A model generated the notes under the pieces. It saw nothing but the letters and a program-made list of their open reading frames with translations. It was not told the DNA's origin and made no database searches. A stretch of DNA of 23,801 nt from F23-B02 sp963629425 (GTDB taxonomy: Bacteria; Bacillota; Clostridia; Oscillospirales; Oscillospiraceae): NCBI GenBank assembly GCA_963629425.1, contig CAVGIU010000013.1, positions 1 through 23,801 of the forward strand, in the 5' to 3' direction. A program made the translations under genes and the position numbers. Below, piece after piece: positions 22,617-23,801 of the stretch. The number at the start of each line of letters is the position of its first letter. The first letter of the stretch is position 1.

Positions 22617-22645
22617 TTGAAAATTAAATTATTATGTTGTATACT
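22617..22645 (+). promoter_or_regulatory. Promoter for the DAHP synthase gene
   Basis: TTGAAA (22617-22622), a 17-base spacer and TATACT (22640-22645). Its -35 element lies 8 bases from the -35 of the divergent metK promoter. Confidence 0.75.
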
Positions 22646-22678
22646 GATAATCAATAAATAATTTCGGAGGTTTACGCC

Positions 22679-23680
22679 ATGATAATCGTACTGAAGCACG
22701 ACGCATCCCCCGAGCAGGCCGAGGAGCTCAGATGCTGGATTCGCTGCCATGGTCTTGAGGTGCAGACGACTCGCGGTGAAAATCAGACGGTGCTCGTTGT
22801 CATCGGCAACGCGGACAGGCTCGACGAGGCGTACATCGAGGATATGGAGATCGTCGAATACGTCAGAGCCATTACTCAACCGTACAAACTCGCAGGGCGA
22901 AATTCCCAAAATGACAGGAACGTTATCGATGTCGGCGGCGTGAAGATCGGCGGCGGCACATTTACGATGATAGCCGGCCCCTGCTCGGTCGAGAGCACCG
23001 AGCAGATAACAAGCATCGCACATGAGATAAAGTCAGCCGGAGCGCAGCTGCTTCGCGGCGGCGCGTTCAAGCCGCGCACATCGCCGTACAGCTTTCAGGG
23101 TATGCGCGCCGACGGGCTGCCACCGCTCATCAAGGCCGGGCGCGAGTGCGGCATGCCGACAGTCAGCGAGGTGACCGACAAAGAGCAGCTGCCGCTGTTC
23201 GACGAAGTTGACATAATACAGGTCGGTGCACGCAACATGCAGAATTTTGAGCTTCTAAAGGCGCTCGGCAAGTTAAATAAGCCCATACTTTTAAAGCGAG
23301 GTTGGGCAAACACCGTAAAGGAGCTGCTGACCTCGGCAGAGTATATAATGAGCGGCGGAAATGAACGCGTTATCCTCTGTGAGCGCGGCATCCGCACGTT
23401 TGAGACAGCGACGCGCAACACGCTCGACCTGTCTGCCGTGGCTGTGATAAAGGATCTGAGCTGCCTGCCGGTCATCGTCGATCCGAGTCACGCGACGGGG
23501 CACGCAAAATATGTTGAGCCCATGGCGCTGGCCGCCGCGGCCGCGGGTGCGGACGGCCTCATGATAGAGGTGCACGACGATCCGGCTCAGTCGAAATGCG
23601 ACGCGGCGCAGGCCATAACTCCGTCTCAGTTCGCGTCTATCGCCGAAAAGGTGATCGCTCTGCGTAAGGCGATATCTTAA
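22679..23680 (+). CDS. aroF: 3-deoxy-7-phosphoheptulonate (DAHP) synthase, type I-beta
   Basis: This enzyme joins phosphoenolpyruvate and erythrose 4-phosphate, the first step of aromatic amino acid synthesis. Of 333 residues, about 1-70 form the N-terminal ferredoxin-like (ACT-like) regulatory domain of the I-beta subgroup, giving allosteric control. The barrel has AGPCSVES (99-106), GGAFKPRTSPYSFQG (127-141), LLKRG (204-208) and DPSHATGH (268-275). Predicted metal ligands are Cys102, His271, Glu297 and Asp308. ATG 22679 has GGAGG 8 bases upstream. It is a single-gene unit, with no clear terminator before the tRNA-Ser promoter at 23704. Confidence 0.95.
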   Translation: MIIVLKHDASPEQAEELRCWIRCHGLEVQTTRGENQTVLVVIGNADRLDEAYIEDMEIVEYVRAITQPYKLAGRNSQNDRNVIDVGGVKIGGGTFTMIAGPCSVESTEQITSIAHEIKSAGAQLLRGGAFKPRTSPYSFQGMRADGLPPLIKAGRECGMPTVSEVTDKEQLPLFDEVDIIQVGARNMQNFELLKALGKLNKPILLKRGWANTVKELLTSAEYIMSGGNERVILCERGIRTFETATRNTLDLSAVAVIKDLSCLPVIVDPSHATGHAKYVEPMALAAAAAGADGLMIEVHDDPAQSKCDAAQAITPSQFASIAEKVIALRKAIS

Positions 23681-23703
23681 TATAATTCCGAAGAATAAAT
23701 TTC

Positions 23704-23732
23704 TTGACATAGGCGATGGGCTATGCTATTAT
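23704..23732 (+). promoter_or_regulatory. Promoter for tRNA-Ser
   Basis: Consensus TTGACA (23704-23709), a 17-base spacer and TATTAT (23727-23732), about 16 bases before the tRNA. Confidence 0.8.
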
Positions 23733-23748
23733 ATTTCAGCGGCTATGT

Positions 23749-23801
23749 GCAGAAGTACCCAAGAGGCCGAAGGGGCTCCCCTGCTAAGGGAGTAGGCGTG
23801 T
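23749..23801 (+). tRNA. tRNA-Ser, anticodon GCU (3' end beyond window)
   Basis: The 5' 53 bases of a class II tRNA. The acceptor strand is GCAGAAG, followed by the serine-type D arm (TACCCAAGAGGCCGAAGGGG), the anticodon arm CTCCC-CTGCTAA-GGGAG with anticodon GCT, and the start of the long variable arm. The remainder is cut off by the window edge. Confidence 0.9.

Overview
The window looks like a chromosomal segment of a Gram-positive Bacillota, most likely class Clostridia and plausibly an Oscillospiraceae-type gut anaerobe. The evidence is strong Shine-Dalgarno sites, frequent GTG and TTG starts, an S-box (SAM-I) riboswitch, a PyrR-type leader, a CitB/DcuR-like regulator, an ECF sigma factor paired with an RsgI-like anti-sigma factor, and balanced-to-high GC. 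The species cannot be told from the sequence. A 10-N assembly gap lies inside hypB.

Region 1 (1-7724, minus strand) is one tightly packed operon reading right to left from a promoter at 7696-7724: response regulator, stand-alone Hpt protein, ICMT-like membrane methyltransferase, GH3-like adenylate-forming enzyme, hybrid sensor kinase with a 7TM-type sensor region, and an O-antigen-ligase-like membrane protein. The genes overlap by 4 or 8 bases or lie 17 bases apart. A partial DUF3991-like gene follows at the window edge. A complete phosphorelay interleaved with a possible small-molecule adenylating/methylating module and a glycan polymerase/ligase is the best candidate for an undescribed system.

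Region 2 (7725-12660) holds a small hypothetical gene, a four-helix membrane protein, an operon of an unusual solute-binding protein followed by hypB, and an ECF sigma/anti-sigma pair. The gap in hypB is almost certainly false: its two flanks repeat the same 9 bases, and merging them restores a perfect HypB reading frame.

Region 3 (12593-17300, plus strand) is envelope-related: cdsA, a diacylglycerol-kinase-like lipid kinase, a YihY/BrkB membrane protein, a MATE exporter behind a leader inverted repeat, and a small membrane-anchored protein with an Ada-like zinc tail that appears to be made from a leaderless mRNA. A tRNA-Gln(CUG) follows.

Region 4 (17501-23801) is housekeeping metabolism. 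pyrR and a uracil permease lie behind a PyrR-type leader. A SAM-I riboswitch controls metK, a DUF1643 gene and an omega-amidase-like hydrolase as one operon, which suggests methionine/SAM recycling. A type I-beta DAHP synthase is transcribed divergently, and a partial tRNA-Ser(GCU) ends the window. Most operons have recognisable sigma-A promoters and hairpin terminators, several of which share a GGYTCAC core. No CRISPR array, insertion sequence, transposase or rRNA gene was seen.
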